Below are positions 1 to 8,880 of a DNA stretch of 24,829 nt, piece by piece; position 1 is the stretch's first letter, and every line of letters begins with the position of its first letter. Both the position numbers and the translations under genes were made by a program. Origin of the DNA: Beroe ovata (Eukaryota > Ctenophora > Nuda > Beroida > Beroidae); contig CAMPET010000276.1 of assembly GCA_946803715.1 (NCBI GenBank), positions 10,622-35,450 of the forward strand, given 5' to 3'. Under the pieces are notes generated by a model. The model was not told the DNA's origin. It did not search any database and worked only from the letters and a program-made list of their open reading frames with translations.

Positions 1-60
1 TTTGTGTGTGTGTGTATGTGTTTGTGTGTGTATGTGTGTCTGTGTGTGTGTGGGGGGGGG
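1..60. repeat. TG-rich microsatellite followed by a G run
   Basis: Positions 1-51 are an imperfect (TG)n tract interrupted by single A, T and C substitutions, and 52-60 are nine G. This is simple-sequence DNA at the window edge. It probably lies in an intron of the minus-strand gene at 287-840. Confidence 0.9.
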
Positions 61-286
61 AGAATACAAGAGCTTGCCACGTGAATGTTGATGATCAATT
101 AACACATTATTGTAGACCGTTCATTGTCTAGTCACGAATACAGTGGTACTCAAACTTGTGTAAGCAGCTAACGTAGCCCTGTAGAACCGGGTAGAACGCT
201 CACGCAAGTAGGTAGCAAATATTATAGCCCCACGATCAATACTCTTGCCCCTCACCGCTCAGCAAGCCCCTCACCCCCAAACTAAC
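61..286 (-). other. Probable intron of the leftmost minus-strand gene
   Basis: On the minus strand this stretch follows a good 5' splice site, GAG|GTTAGT, with the intron starting at 286. I see no second exon or acceptor with convincing coding before the window edge. Confidence 0.4.
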
Positions 287-840
287 CTCGATATGGCTGA
301 CTTTGGCCAGGTCTCCAGGGGCCATGGCCATGACGTTACCACGTCCTCCCCGTTTCTGGTAGCGCTTACTCTCCCTTTCCTGAACCGCTTGTCGCTCCTC
401 CTCCTCCTCCGCGTCCAGCTTCTTAGTGAGGCGGGCAAAGCGCTGCGCGACCAGGTCACTGATCACCATCTTGGGTTTGTCAGGAGTGGAGCACCGCGAT
501 GTGGACGGCACAGGAGATGGGACGGGCGATACCGGGGTGGGGGTTCGGACAGAGAAATCGTCCAGTGTTTTGATCTTGGTCTGCATGCCCCGTCTCCGTG
601 ATTGTCGGGCCCCAGCTGCCGCTCGGGCATGCGGGAGAGGGGGCTGCGTCCAGGTCTCGCCCTCATTCGTCTCCCGATCAGGGGCGTACACCGAGCCGTT
701 ATGGTGGTACATTATACAAGGAAAGTATACCAAGGAAGGGAGAGTCACGGTAAGCAATATAGTGAGGGAGAGACTGGGAGAATATATTTTGTTGTGCTGT
801 GTCACGTGACTCGAATGTGTTGACATGCTTACCACGGCAT
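287..840 (-). CDS. 5' exons of an unrecognised Pro/Ser- and charge-rich protein (partial)
   Basis: A minus-strand reading frame is open from about 835 to the donor at 286/287 (GAG|GTTAGT). The coding looks real: a Pro/Ser/Thr block (around TPTPVSPVPSPVPST), then a charged helical block containing KKLDAEEEEERQ, then a basic RG segment. Two start models fit. In the simple one translation begins at ATG 712-710 (MYHHNGSVYAPD). In the other, a short exon ends ATGCCGTG|GTAAGC (ATG at 840, donor at 833/832), a 59-bp intron follows with acceptor ...CTCCCAG at 774, and the frame then joins correctly, giving a hydrophobic N-terminus (MPCLSLTILLTV...). I do not recognise the family. The rest of the gene lies beyond the left edge. 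Ser/Thr-Pro sites suggest a phosphorylated, largely disordered protein; that is inference. Confidence 0.5.
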
Positions 841-1177
841 GTAGACCTGGGTTGGAATAAGTTACTCTCTCTCTCCCTGCCTCTCTCGTAGTGTCCGGTT
901 TCTGCCGCCCGCTTATAAATATTGGGGTATAGTGCTGCGTTCAAAACACTTGGCACATAATCATGCGGTGATATCAGTCAATGTGAACGTTATGCAATAT
1001 TTTCATTCATTTACAGCTGATATGTGTACTGTGTATCTTATATTGATTGGAGTTTACATCGTTATTGAATGAACATTGAATAATGACTGGTTTAAATATG
1101 GAGGGAGGCATTTGTCACAAGTATGATCCTTGAGCACGTGTCAGATGTATTGAAATTCCTGTTTGAACAGAATCGTA
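841..1177. other. Intergenic spacer between two minus-strand genes
   Basis: It holds the presumed promoter and 5'UTR of the gene at 287-840 and the 3' flank of the gene ending at 1178. It has CT-rich tracts near 865-890 and no convincing coding. No clear AATAAA is visible just after the stop at 1178. Confidence 0.5.
912..921 (-). promoter_or_regulatory. Possible TATA element of the leftmost gene
   Basis: The minus strand reads TATTTATAAG directly upstream of GC-rich DNA, about 75 bp before the candidate ATG at 840. Position and sequence suit a core promoter TATA box, but AT-rich DNA gives such matches by chance. Confidence 0.3.
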
Positions 1178-3216
1178 TTAGGCAGCCTGAGGCGGTGAGA
1201 AGGCATCATCAACCTGCGCAACACGCTCTTCCATCAAAAATGTAGGAATGTTTTGGGAATCGCGGTGTTTAACCAAGTAGTGTCACGTAGAAACTCAACA
1301 CCTACAGACTCTATAGCATTGACAAAACTTATTTCCCTGGATGTTACAATATTTGCTGTGTGTGTTTATCATTCACTCTTGTTGCTTTCAATTTGTAGGC
1401 AGAAATTGATTTACTGTCCCAACATTATTAGGTGGTGCCAAATCATTTCCAAAATCTCGCCTCTAGGTACTCTTCTCTCGATCAAGTACACTTTAGCTAT
1501 GTACATTTTACAATATATTTATTACCAAAAGAGTTGGGTTAATAAGAACAGTGGAGGTTTTCGGAAATTAAAAAGAAGTAGGACTCACATCACGAGCAAT
1601 TTGATCTAATGATCCTGTTTCGCCAACTCGATTTCCAAAGAGGGGTGACTTGAAACTTGGCCTTTTGCGGATTTCAGACCTGAAATGGTGAAAGTGATGT
1701 CAAACAGAGGTTAGGGGGAGATTAGGACGTAACACCAGTGGACCTCATGAGCTTCACAGAATAAATCATTGATTTATTGTGCTTCTATAACACAATGAAG
1801 CCAGAAGCCTTTAAACAACAAAGCTTATTCAGGGCTATGATAACTTATCGCTATTGTATCAATGTTAAGGCAATAATTTTCTAAAACCATACGGCATACA
1901 TATGGGATTGTTCACTAAGTGTTCCATTCGCCATTGTGTTGAGCAGTCTTGAACATTTCGACCCGGTACCCGACAGGCAAGCCTGCAAGCTGTTTACAGA
2001 CTTGTCCTGCCTTCTGCTTTAACTGGGTAGCTAGCAGGCAGTTGTATTGTATCTGGTTTTGAGTTGGATAGTGTGGTAGTGTACACTCAGTATACTACAG
2101 CTGGAAGGATACACAATATGAAGTGTAAAGCCAAACCTTTGAATTTTTATGTATTCTTGATAATGTAATATGAGAACATTTCAATTACTTTTATACGCCT
2201 ATGATATGCGTTCAATGATATAGAAATGATTTCACCATTGAGAATGATCTTACTTTCTGATCACTGATTCAGAAATCTTTCACAAAACACAGAATGCTTA
2301 ATGAAAATAAATAACAATGATAACAGCAGAAAGGGAAGGAAATCTAAGGTGAACTGCCTTAAATCAATTGTTTGTCGACTCACATTGATATTTTTTAGAT
2401 AGTAATAATATGGATGCATTAAAGGCAAGAATTCGTTAAATCCCCATACCTTTGCAATAGATGAATGCAGCTGTAATACCTTAGATGGATCAAAATTCAG
2501 CATGAATTCATGAATTAAAATGCAGGATTTAATAGAATGTGATCTACTTGTTGTTTTGAAGAAATTCATTTAATAAACCAACAAATAGTTCAACAAAATT
2601 AGATACCAGGTAGGTACAATATAATGCTCCTTTTTATAAGCTCTGGAGAATTCTAAGTGACAAATTACTTCTTCATACTCATGAAAGCTCTAGATTTTGA
2701 GATAGAAAAAGGTAGAACCGATAGTAGAACATGTTAAAAGTCTGATGGATACTCAATACTCACTTTCTTTTTTCTGTACTCATCTTTGCTTGAAATCACT
2801 ATATCATCGTCCTAAAGCATGGTATTGATGAGAGTTCATGTTTAGTAATTACTTGTATTGCTAGCTAGTACATGAAAAAATTACTGGTGAACATTAAACA
2901 TCTGCCATGGGGATGGTACACAGACAGCAAACAGAATAATTGTCTATGAACAAAAGCCTGAGAATAAGTTTGAGCAGGCAACAACACTGATGAAAAGTTA
3001 TCGAATTTACTATCCATGATAGTCTCGCTTTGTGGCTTGCTAGCAAGGCCAAGCAAGTTATCATACTTGGAGCCAGGAGCTAACATTCTCTGAGATATGT
3101 TATTATGAGTATTAGAACAGGTGAAAATAATCTCCAAGAGGGGAGAAATGGACAATAACATCTTGTATGATACTGTGCCATTGTATGATACTGTGATCAA
3201 TAAATTGCTTCAGCAT
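1178..3216 (-). CDS. Unrecognised multi-exon gene with very small exons (5' end uncertain)
   Basis: I assembled this by eye from minus-strand splice sites with matching phases. Exons: 3089 to about 2922 or 2988 (starts RMLAPGSKYDNLL, acceptor ATCTCAG); 2811-2764 (DDDIVISSKDEYRKKK, donor GTGAGT); 2689-2669 (7 codons); 2479-2450 (10 codons, weak acceptor); 2276-2254 (23 nt, ISESVIRK, donor GTAAGA); 1679-1589 (SEIRKRPSFKSPLFGNRVG, acceptor ATTTCAG, donor GTGAGT); 1213-1178 (VDDAFSPPQAA, stop TAA). The 2254/1679 junction restores one codon and the other junctions are phase 0. The donor of the first listed exon is unresolved. An ATG at 3216-3214 opens a short frame that could be the start, and a LINE tail sits 30 bp upstream of it. 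The protein is Ser/Lys-rich and hydrophilic with no domain I know. The 1679-1589 exon is the most secure; the smallest exons are tentative. Confidence 0.5.
3163..3195. repeat. 18-bp tandem duplication
   Basis: The unit ttgtatgatactgtgcca (3163-3180) is followed at once by 15 bases of a second copy (3181-3195). It lies in the presumed 5' region of the small-exon gene. Confidence 0.85.
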
Positions 3217-3245
3217 ATATATAGTAATCTCAATGAAATTATCTC

Positions 3246-3272
3246 AAATAAAATAAAATAAAATAAAATAAA
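3246..3272. repeat. (AAATA)n array, 3' tail of the LINE
   Basis: About 5.4 perfect copies of AAATA on the plus strand. It abuts the LINE 3'UTR, so it is best read as the tail primed during insertion rather than an independent microsatellite. Confidence 0.85.
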
Positions 3273-3504
3273 GATTTTGACATAACATCAACACTCTTTA
3301 TTAAAGAACAATGTCGGTGATTCACTAAATATTCGACTGGAGCTCCCAGCCTTTCGTGATATGAACATTACNAAACTCTTGCTGACACCAACATCCAGTC
3401 TGTTGACCAAATTATTGACATAAATCCGGCAGCTACTTGAAATAATAGATAGGGTTAGTCTGAGGTATGTAATGTTAATTATCATATACAGTGACAGTGG
3501 AATG

Positions 3505-3819
3505 TCATAAGGGCATTTCTAGCATGTACTGAGAGACTAGGGAAGGGTTAGCGATTTCTCTACATCTTGCTTCTAAAGTATTGATATGCCAATTATTGGT
3601 GTCAAGGGGCAAATCGTTCCAATAAACTTTAACTCTCTCAGAAATAAAACTTTCATCAATTCTTCTAACATTATTCGCCCTGCAAAGAGGTTTCCTAGAA
3701 ATTATGAGATTTCTTCTGCTCCTTCCAAGTTTAAATAAATTCTGACCATAATTTACCTTATCATTGACAATCTTGAAGGTTTCAATTAGATCTCCTCGTA
3801 ATCTACGGGCAATAAGATA
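3505..3819 (-). pseudogene. LINE ORF2 C-terminal fragment (end of reverse transcriptase)
   Basis: A minus-strand frame of 104 codons without an internal stop, closed by TGA at 3507-3505 and bounded upstream by TGA at 3822-3820. There is no usable ATG. It contains the signature YLIARRLRGDLIETFKIVN and, downstream, ISERVKVYWNDLP, both typical of the region after the palm/thumb of CR1, L2 and jockey reverse transcriptases. The catalytic FADD part and the endonuclease are missing, so this is a dead fragment. It is not the missing half of the LINE at 6323-7848, because host exons lie between them. Confidence 0.8.
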
Positions 3820-4180
3820 TCATAATATATTGAATAAGGAATTTGATGCAAATTTTGCTTGATTTTATATATAAATAAATTTAATTTTATCTGACCTATC
3901 TTTTTCGTACACACGCGCTTTCATCGCGAGCCAAATTAAACTTGAAGACGCGCGCGCGGAAGATAAAAGTCAGTTGTCGATCAATATAATAGACCCTATG
4001 GCCCTATTGAGAATTTCGTTTCGCGCGCGCGGCGCGAACTTATTTTCAGACTTTGCTGACGCAAGCTGTTTCGAATTGCATCAGTCTATAATTTGGCTTC
4101 TCAATGCAACGCGCAAACGCCACAATTATTATTGTTGTAGGGTTTTTCGTTTATGCCGCAATTGTAATTCCGCCCGACGG

Positions 4181-4240
4181 CAAAAGAAATTCGGGTTTGG
4201 CAAAAGAAATTCGGGTTTGGCAAAAGAAATTCGGGTTTGA
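4181..4240. repeat. 20-bp tandem repeat, three copies
   Basis: Three head-to-tail copies of caaaagaaattcgggtttgg, identical except for the last base of the third copy. It lies about 420 bp upstream of the HGS start. Confidence 0.95.
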
Positions 4241-4400
4241 GTCTTGTTATGACGTTTCGTTTACAGTGCTTTGTTAAAATCAGCACTTTTTTAATGCAAT
4301 GAGGTACAATGTTTGCCTCAATTAGAAATTTTGAACCTAAGCTACCCATTTTGCAACATGGGCAAGCAATTACATGTGCGTTATTTCTATCAATACAGAA

Positions 4401-4456
4401 GACTTGACATGAGGTGACTTGACATGAGGTGACTTGACATGAGGTGACCTGACATG
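4401..4456. repeat. 15-bp tandem repeat, about 3.7 copies
   Basis: Three full copies of gacttgacatgaggt and a partial fourth with one change (gacctgacatg). It is 200 bp upstream of the HGS start. Confidence 0.95.
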
Positions 4457-4657
4457 ATACAGTACGAACCGAACCTGTTGGAAATTTGAACGCCATTTTT
4501 AAAAATGCACCTGTCAAAATGTCAGAATTAACCCAATGTCGTGGCCCTGCTTCAATTTGTGCTGACCTTCATCTCAGTCTTATCTAATGAGACTTATTTG
4601 TTCATAGTCTGGAACTGTGTACATATCCTAATTTATTATTATTATTATGCCTTAGAT

Positions 4658-5465
4658 ATGCCAATTTTTGGAGGTTCGCAGTTTGAAAGATTATTGGGTA
4701 AGTATGACTTCTTGATTATGTATGTTTATTATCATATCATTTATGTTGATTTGATTCAAAAAATCATCCAATCTGTTAATGAAAGGGAGATAAATCAAGT
4801 TGTAATTTATGGATGTATGACCTAGAATTAATGAAATAAATCTCCAGGTAAAGCCACAGATGAACAGATTACTGAACCAGATTGGATGGGGATGATGGCT
4901 ATGTGTGATCTTGTTAGACAGCAAGAGGTCATAGCCACAGTTCATATTCTAGCACCTGTGATTCATTCATGCTTCCCTTAGTGTACAATTTCCAGATCTA
5001 CCACTTATAACTTAAATCTGTCTTCAGACTACCCCAGCATCAGCATTGTCTATCATAAGGAAGCAACTGTTGCATAGGAATTCGCAAGTTGTTGTCAATA
5101 CTCTCCTAGTACTAGAATGTCTCGTAAAGAACTGTGGCCAGCCAATGCATGAACAGATCACTGAGTCTGAGTTTTTAGAAGAGCTGAAAGAACTTGTCAG
5201 AGTAAATTTGTTGTTCAATTAGAAATTGAATAATGTTCTTTTGTCTCTTGCTCCTCTGAGAGGGCTTTGAATTAACTTATGATGTTCACAGACAGGATAT
5301 GCAACTGTAAGAACAAAGGTTCTGGGTCTGATAGCCTCTTGGAATGAAGTGTTCAAAGGAGAGTACAGATACAACTCAGTAAAGGAGGCCTATGATGCTT
5401 TGAAGGGAGAAGGATTTCAATTCCCTGAGCTGAACACTTCTGAGGATCTTTTTGATGCTGCAAGG
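4658..5465 (+). CDS. HGS: HRS/HGS ESCRT-0 subunit, VHS-domain exons 1-4 (gene incomplete)
   Basis: HRS (Vps27) binds ubiquitinated cargo and PI3P on endosomes and with STAM forms ESCRT-0. Four exons join in frame to 156 codons: 4658-4697 (MPIFGGSQFERLLG, donor GTAAGT), 4848-4927, 5028-5201 and 5292-5465. The product follows the VHS fold of HRS without gaps: FERLL, an acidic-DW stretch (EPDWMGMMAMCDLVRQQ), VLECLVKNCGQ, EELKELV, and a last helix ending GEGFQFPEL...DLFDAAR. In animal HRS the next residues lead straight into the FYVE zinc finger. HRS fits better than STAM or TOM1 because of the N-terminal FERLL and the FPEL..S..LF stretch. Introns 1-3 are 150, 100 and 90 bp; the donor of intron 2 (GAG|GTCATA) is weak. 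Intron 4 starts GTAAAA at 5466 and runs into Helitron A at 5521. FYVE, UIM and coiled-coil exons are not found anywhere in the window. Confidence 0.88.
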
Positions 5466-5520
5466 GTAAAAATTTGATCTAATTTTGATTCCTCCCCAGT
5501 GAATCCAATATTATGTACCA

Positions 5521-6321
5521 TCTATATTATAATCGAGAGAGCATCTTAAAACGTAGATCACTAGCGGGGGCTACAAATGGAGTTGGAGAGCCGCGATTTT
5601 TTGCATGGTGGTAGAAAAAGGCAAAATCTGGTTAAATGTCGAGCCAGAATTTTGATTTAGGCCTTAGATTTTCTGCAATCGGCGTCGAAAATTTGAGAAA
5701 TCATGGTATAGTACCCGTAGATGATCGATGTTTAATTTACTAGCGTGCGTTGCTACGGCAGCATAGGAGTTGCACGTGCATATTCATCGAATGCGCGCAC
5801 GCTTAACTTTCTTCCTCATTTGTTATTTATTTGTTTCGGGACGTTGCGGCTTTGATGTTCGAACCATCCAACACGCACTCACGCATAAACGCACACAATT
5901 TGCGTGGGACAGCCACTATGCAGAGATGTACAAGACGGATTTCTACCCCAAGAGATGACTACGCTTCGTGATACTAAACATTTTGTGACGACCACTACCG
6001 TGGATGCTTCAAAGATTACAGTCGAAAGATGAACAAGTTCCGATGCCCCGGTATGTGCAAACTTCTAAACCTGGGTTATCGCGTTTTCTCTTGACACCAC
6101 TCCCCTCTCTTGACACCATTTTTCTCGGCCGCAATTCCGCTCCACAACATTCTCTCTCCTAACACCAATCCATCGATACACCAATTCTCTTGACAATAAT
6201 ACGTCTCTAAACTATCCTCCCTTGACACCGCTCCCACTTGATATTGCTTCTTTTCTCGACAGTACTTCACTTGACAACCCTCCCTCTTGACAAATGACAC
6301 CACACTCCCTTGACACTAATT
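5521..6321 (+). mobile_element. Helitron-like element, copy A (5' end present, 3' end lost at 'n')
   Basis: It begins TCTATATTATAATCGAGAG directly after an A (5520), the A|TC arrangement of a Helitron 5' end, inside HGS intron 4. The first few hundred bases closely match the reverse complement of copy C (18487 downward). From about 6085 to the 'n' at 6322 it contains the family's internal minisatellite, here seen as ctcttgacaccactccc-type units. The 3' terminus is missing because sequence after the 'n' is a LINE. No Rep/helicase coding is present, so it is non-autonomous. Confidence 0.65.
6085..6321. repeat. Internal minisatellite of Helitron copy A
   Basis: Degenerate repeats of about 15-17 bp built on tcttgacaccactccc (reverse complement of gggagtggtgtcaaga). 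Unit lengths vary and there are spacer insertions. The same core fills copies B and C. Confidence 0.75.
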
Positions 6322-6322
6322 N

Positions 6323-6514
6323 TCTATCTAGCTTAAAGTCCCTATCACCTCGAACTGAATTGTATCCTGGTATACTACATTCTGCAGGGGATAGATCATC
6401 ATTAAAATGGCTCTCAGAAATACAAATGACATCATAGTGTTTAGTCATTAGAAGTTGCTTCAGTTCAGTCATCTTGTTGGTGAGGGAGCAAGCATTTGTA
6501 TAAAGCACATTCAA
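6323..6514 (-). pseudogene. LINE ORF2 N-terminus (AP endonuclease start), truncated
   Basis: The frame contains NVLYTNACSLTNKMTEL, then YDVICISESHF and CSIPGYNSVRGDRD. These match the first blocks of APE-type endonucleases in CR1/L2/jockey LINEs: the Asn strand, the catalytic Glu of the ISESHF block, and the IPGY strand. The given start is only the first recognisable residue; the frame is open further upstream and overlaps the end of ORF1 in another frame, as is common in this group. It ends at the 'n' at 6322 after about 64 codons, so no functional nuclease is encoded here. Confidence 0.75.
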
Positions 6515-6555
6515 ATTCAGGACTTTGGTCTTAATTGGACTTTTTGGATGAGGAT

Positions 6556-7848
6556 TTACTTCTGCTGTTTGAGTCCTGCAGGGGCTTGAGCAGCTTGTAA
6601 CCTGCTTCTCCGTTCTTCCCGCATTAAAAAATTCAAGTGCCTATCAGCTTTGCACAAGTCAGGGTTAACCCATGTGTCCGTGCCCTCAACATGGTAACCA
6701 CGTCCATAGTCATGCCAGTACTTGGCTGTTTGTTCATCCTTCATGATGACAACGAGTGGTCTGGGCAATGGCAACCCATCATTGGTCTTCAGGGACGAAC
6801 CTGTCCTAAAGCAAGCTTTTATATCTCTGGCATCCATGCCCAAGTTGTTACACACATACTGCATGTCATGATCTTTTCTGTCTCTACCACTCAAAGTCCC
6901 TTCAGGTTCTGGAATTTTGTTTATGATCACATTGCATTTCCTTTTTTCACGCTCAAGTTGGTCATTGTCCATTTTCCGGCAAACTTCTCCAATGACAACA
7001 GTTGATGCAGTGGCCTCTTTCACATCATCAATTATTTTCCTCTGAACCTCTCTTGTTTTTCCAACAGTAACCTCAGCAAAGGTTTTTACAGACTCATTGG
7101 TCTTCTTAGAGACTTCCTCAACAAGCCCTTTTGTTGCTTTCTTGATGGCTTCTTGGGTTGCAGAGACCACAAGCTCCTTCATTGTTGTAGAACAAACGTG
7201 CTCCAGCTCTTCTTGAACAATCGTTCTGTACTCAACACTGTCTGCTTTTGCAAATGGGGGCTTGAAACAGCTGAAACATTTCCATGATATCAATTGGTTC
7301 ACATTTGCTTGATCTAGACCATTAAGTCCAACACAGATGCTGTGGAACAGCTGTTTGCAGGACTGGCAAGTTATTTTTACAGAATCTGGGATTGTTCTGG
7401 AACAGGGACATTTGCTTCCACGGAAAACTTTCTTGTTATTAGGTGATTTCAAAGAAGGGGACCTATAGCCGTATGACTTCCTGTACTTCCTCTTTGATGT
7501 GCAAGATGGTTCAGAGAAAATATCATCAGGGCAAGATGTCTCGTCATTGCCTATTTTATCATCATATATATCTGCAGGAATAGGGTTAGTAATTGGTTGC
7601 ACTGGCTGAATTGGTGATTCAGCAGTGGGATGAGATGAAGAAACTTCAGGTAGGTGAGATGAAGAAATATCAGGTGGTTGAGCTGAAGAAACATCAGATT
7701 GGTTTTCAGGTGGGTGGGGTGAGGTGACATCAGGTAGGTGAGATGAAGGAACATCCAATGGGTGAAGTGTAGTAACATCAACCATCTCAAATTTGATTGT
7801 AATAAGTAGTGTTGATAAGTTTAAACCTGCTGCATGCTTGAAAATCAT
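6556..7848 (-). CDS. LINE ORF1 protein with PHD finger and coiled coil
   Basis: 430 residues, intact. Residues 30-80 are degenerate repeats of about 8-10 residues rich in Ser, His and Pro (DVPSSHLP, DISSSHLP, EVSSSHP). A C4HC3 PHD-type finger uses C147, C149, C161, C164, H169, C172, C191 and C194. Residues 205-300 are a Lys/Glu-rich coiled-coil region. Residues 303-410 (CNVIINKIPEP ... CFRTG ... RPLVVIMKD ... WVNPDLCKADR) match the RRM-like/C-terminal region of non-LTR ORF1 proteins that bind element RNA. The start could instead be Met22 (7785-7783), after a short hydrophobic lead. The frame has no stops, so the copy may be young. It is a transposon protein, not a host PHD gene: the ORF2 endonuclease follows directly. 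Confidence 0.85.
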   Translation of the reverse strand: MIFKHAAGLNLSTLLITIKFEMVDVTTLHPLDVPSSHLPDVTSPHPPENQSDVSSAQPPDISSSHLPEVSSSHPTAESPIQPVQPITNPIPADIYDDKIGNDETSCPDDIFSEPSCTSKRKYRKSYGYRSPSLKSPNNKKVFRGSKCPCSRTIPDSVKITCQSCKQLFHSICVGLNGLDQANVNQLISWKCFSCFKPPFAKADSVEYRTIVQEELEHVCSTTMKELVVSATQEAIKKATKGLVEEVSKKTNESVKTFAEVTVGKTREVQRKIIDDVKEATASTVVIGEVCRKMDNDQLEREKRKCNVIINKIPEPEGTLSGRDRKDHDMQYVCNNLGMDARDIKACFRTGSSLKTNDGLPLPRPLVVIMKDEQTAKYWHDYGRGYHVEGTDTWVNPDLCKADRHLNFLMREERRSRLQAAQAPAGLKQQK

Positions 7849-7919
7849 GGTGTTCTATACAGACCACTGTATCAGTATTCATTCCCGTCGCGTCAGTGCC
7901 ATGCAGCGAGGGTAGTAAT

Positions 7920-8019
7920 TGTGCACACGTTGCGCGCCCCTGTTCTACTCAGTGAACTGAAAAGTCGTAGTCCAAACCACGGAGACGCGCAGCGCGCGCG
8001 GAGTATTTGGGTCACGCAG
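7920..8019 (+). repeat. GC-rich dispersed repeat, copy 1 (inverted partner at 16342-16444)
   Basis: This segment aligns with the reverse complement of 16342-16444. Long exact blocks include tgtgcacacgttgcgcgcc, ttctactcagtgaa and gagacgcgcagcgc, with small indels between. It lies just upstream of the LINE ORF1 start. It could be LINE 5'UTR, a separate short element or a shared promoter-like module. Confidence 0.75.
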
Positions 8020-8880
8020 CGCGGGAACAGTAGTAATTTATACTTATAGGGAGAAATTCTACAAACCAAAGTACTAGTTAATTGTAGTTGAGTCGCAAGC
8101 TAACGCGGCAACGCTGTCGAGAATTTCGCGCGGCGCGGCTAACTTATTCTCAGACGCAAGTCGCGCAATGAAATTCCCGGACAGGGGCTATCATTGACAG
8201 CCAAAACAGCCTGCACGACTGTCGAAAACCACGCGCGGGTGCACGGTAGGTTGTGTCACGCAACGTTGATAACATGAAACAATAACTAGAATTGGTAACA
8301 ATTAAACGTGGCGCGCGAAGAAATTGTTGAAAAATGAGAGATGCGCATTACAACAGTAATATCATCATGCGCGCTCCATACATGACTCCCTACAATGTGA
8401 CCGGCACATATGTCACAAGCTCAACTCCACCGAACTGCTGAAGCAATCGTTCGCGATGAGACTTCAGCCACAGTTCACACAGACAGAATGAAATATAAAT
8501 ATTCTACAGATTGTCCAAGTGAGCAGCTCTCTCTTGTTCAGTCCTGCTGTGACCAGTATTCTCCATCGGGATATCGGAATTCCCTGATAGAGTCCTCCNC
8601 AATTCAAAGACCATTCTTCGTGAAACTTGAGTCTGGCATGTTTCATATTTGTTTTGCCTTTGTTGGTTTTTACCATTTAGAATTTTGTTTTTAATGTTTA
8701 TTACATGAGAACCTTGGAAGCATGCTGAAATGAAGAAGCTTTGTCGACAAATGATATCCATCGAATTGTGTTGCTTTATGTCAAAACAGCACCATCAGAA
8801 ATGAGCCTACAGGCTGCTACTTTTTGCACGCGCAACTCGTACGCTACTATAGCAATTTGCAGTACNTCGCCAAAATCAAG
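8020..8880. other. Non-coding stretch with GC-rich islands
   Basis: No gene is supported. 8117-8160 resembles 4008-4065 (gagaatttcg, a GCGCGC core, aacttatt, cagac, gcaag). GCGC-rich patches recur near 8120, 8235, 8310 and 8370. Short open frames around 8410-8694 and 8741-8956 show no family resemblance and no splice context. Single 'n' characters are at 8599 and 8866. Confidence 0.5.

Larger units (their letters stand above)
3246..3830 (-). mobile_element. 5'-truncated LINE (CR1/L2-like), 3' end with AAATA/TATTT tail
   Basis: On the minus strand this reads as the C-terminal end of a LINE reverse-transcriptase ORF (3819-3505), a 3'UTR of about 230 bp, then a pure (TATTT)n tail at 3272-3246. 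Homology ends a little upstream of 3819, as expected for an incompletely reverse-transcribed copy. A single 'n' at 3372 lies in the 3'UTR. The order RT C-terminus, short UTR, short tandem tail is typical of CR1/L2-clade non-LTR elements; the exact clade is inference. Confidence 0.7.
3831..4657. other. Upstream region of HGS: GC islands and short tandem arrays
   Basis: Two GCGCGC-rich patches (about 3913-3960 and 4018-4036) stand out in AT-rich DNA, followed by the 20-bp and 15-bp tandem arrays listed separately. A polypyrimidine-poor acceptor, TGCCTTAG|AT, sits 2 bp before the HGS ATG at 4658, so a 5'UTR intron is possible. No other coding was found. Confidence 0.45.
6323..7850 (-). mobile_element. 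CR1-like LINE, 5' half (ORF1 plus start of ORF2)
   Basis: The minus strand carries a complete PHD-finger ORF1 (7848-6556) and then the first part of an apurinic-type endonuclease ORF2, which stops at the 'n' at 6322. The remaining endonuclease, all the reverse transcriptase and the 3'UTR are absent. LINE copies usually lose their 5' end, so this reverse pattern, ending exactly at an assembly ambiguity, suggests a scaffold break rather than a biological truncation. The 5' boundary is uncertain; the GC-rich DNA at 7850-8020 may be its 5'UTR. Confidence 0.75.

Noticed and set aside
5858-5870. tRNA B-box-like gttcgaacc
   Set aside because: No A box, no cloverleaf, and it lies inside a Helitron copy. 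I found no tRNA or rRNA gene in the window.
6637-7005. Plus-strand frame of 122 residues
   Set aside because: It is the antisense shadow of the LINE ORF1.
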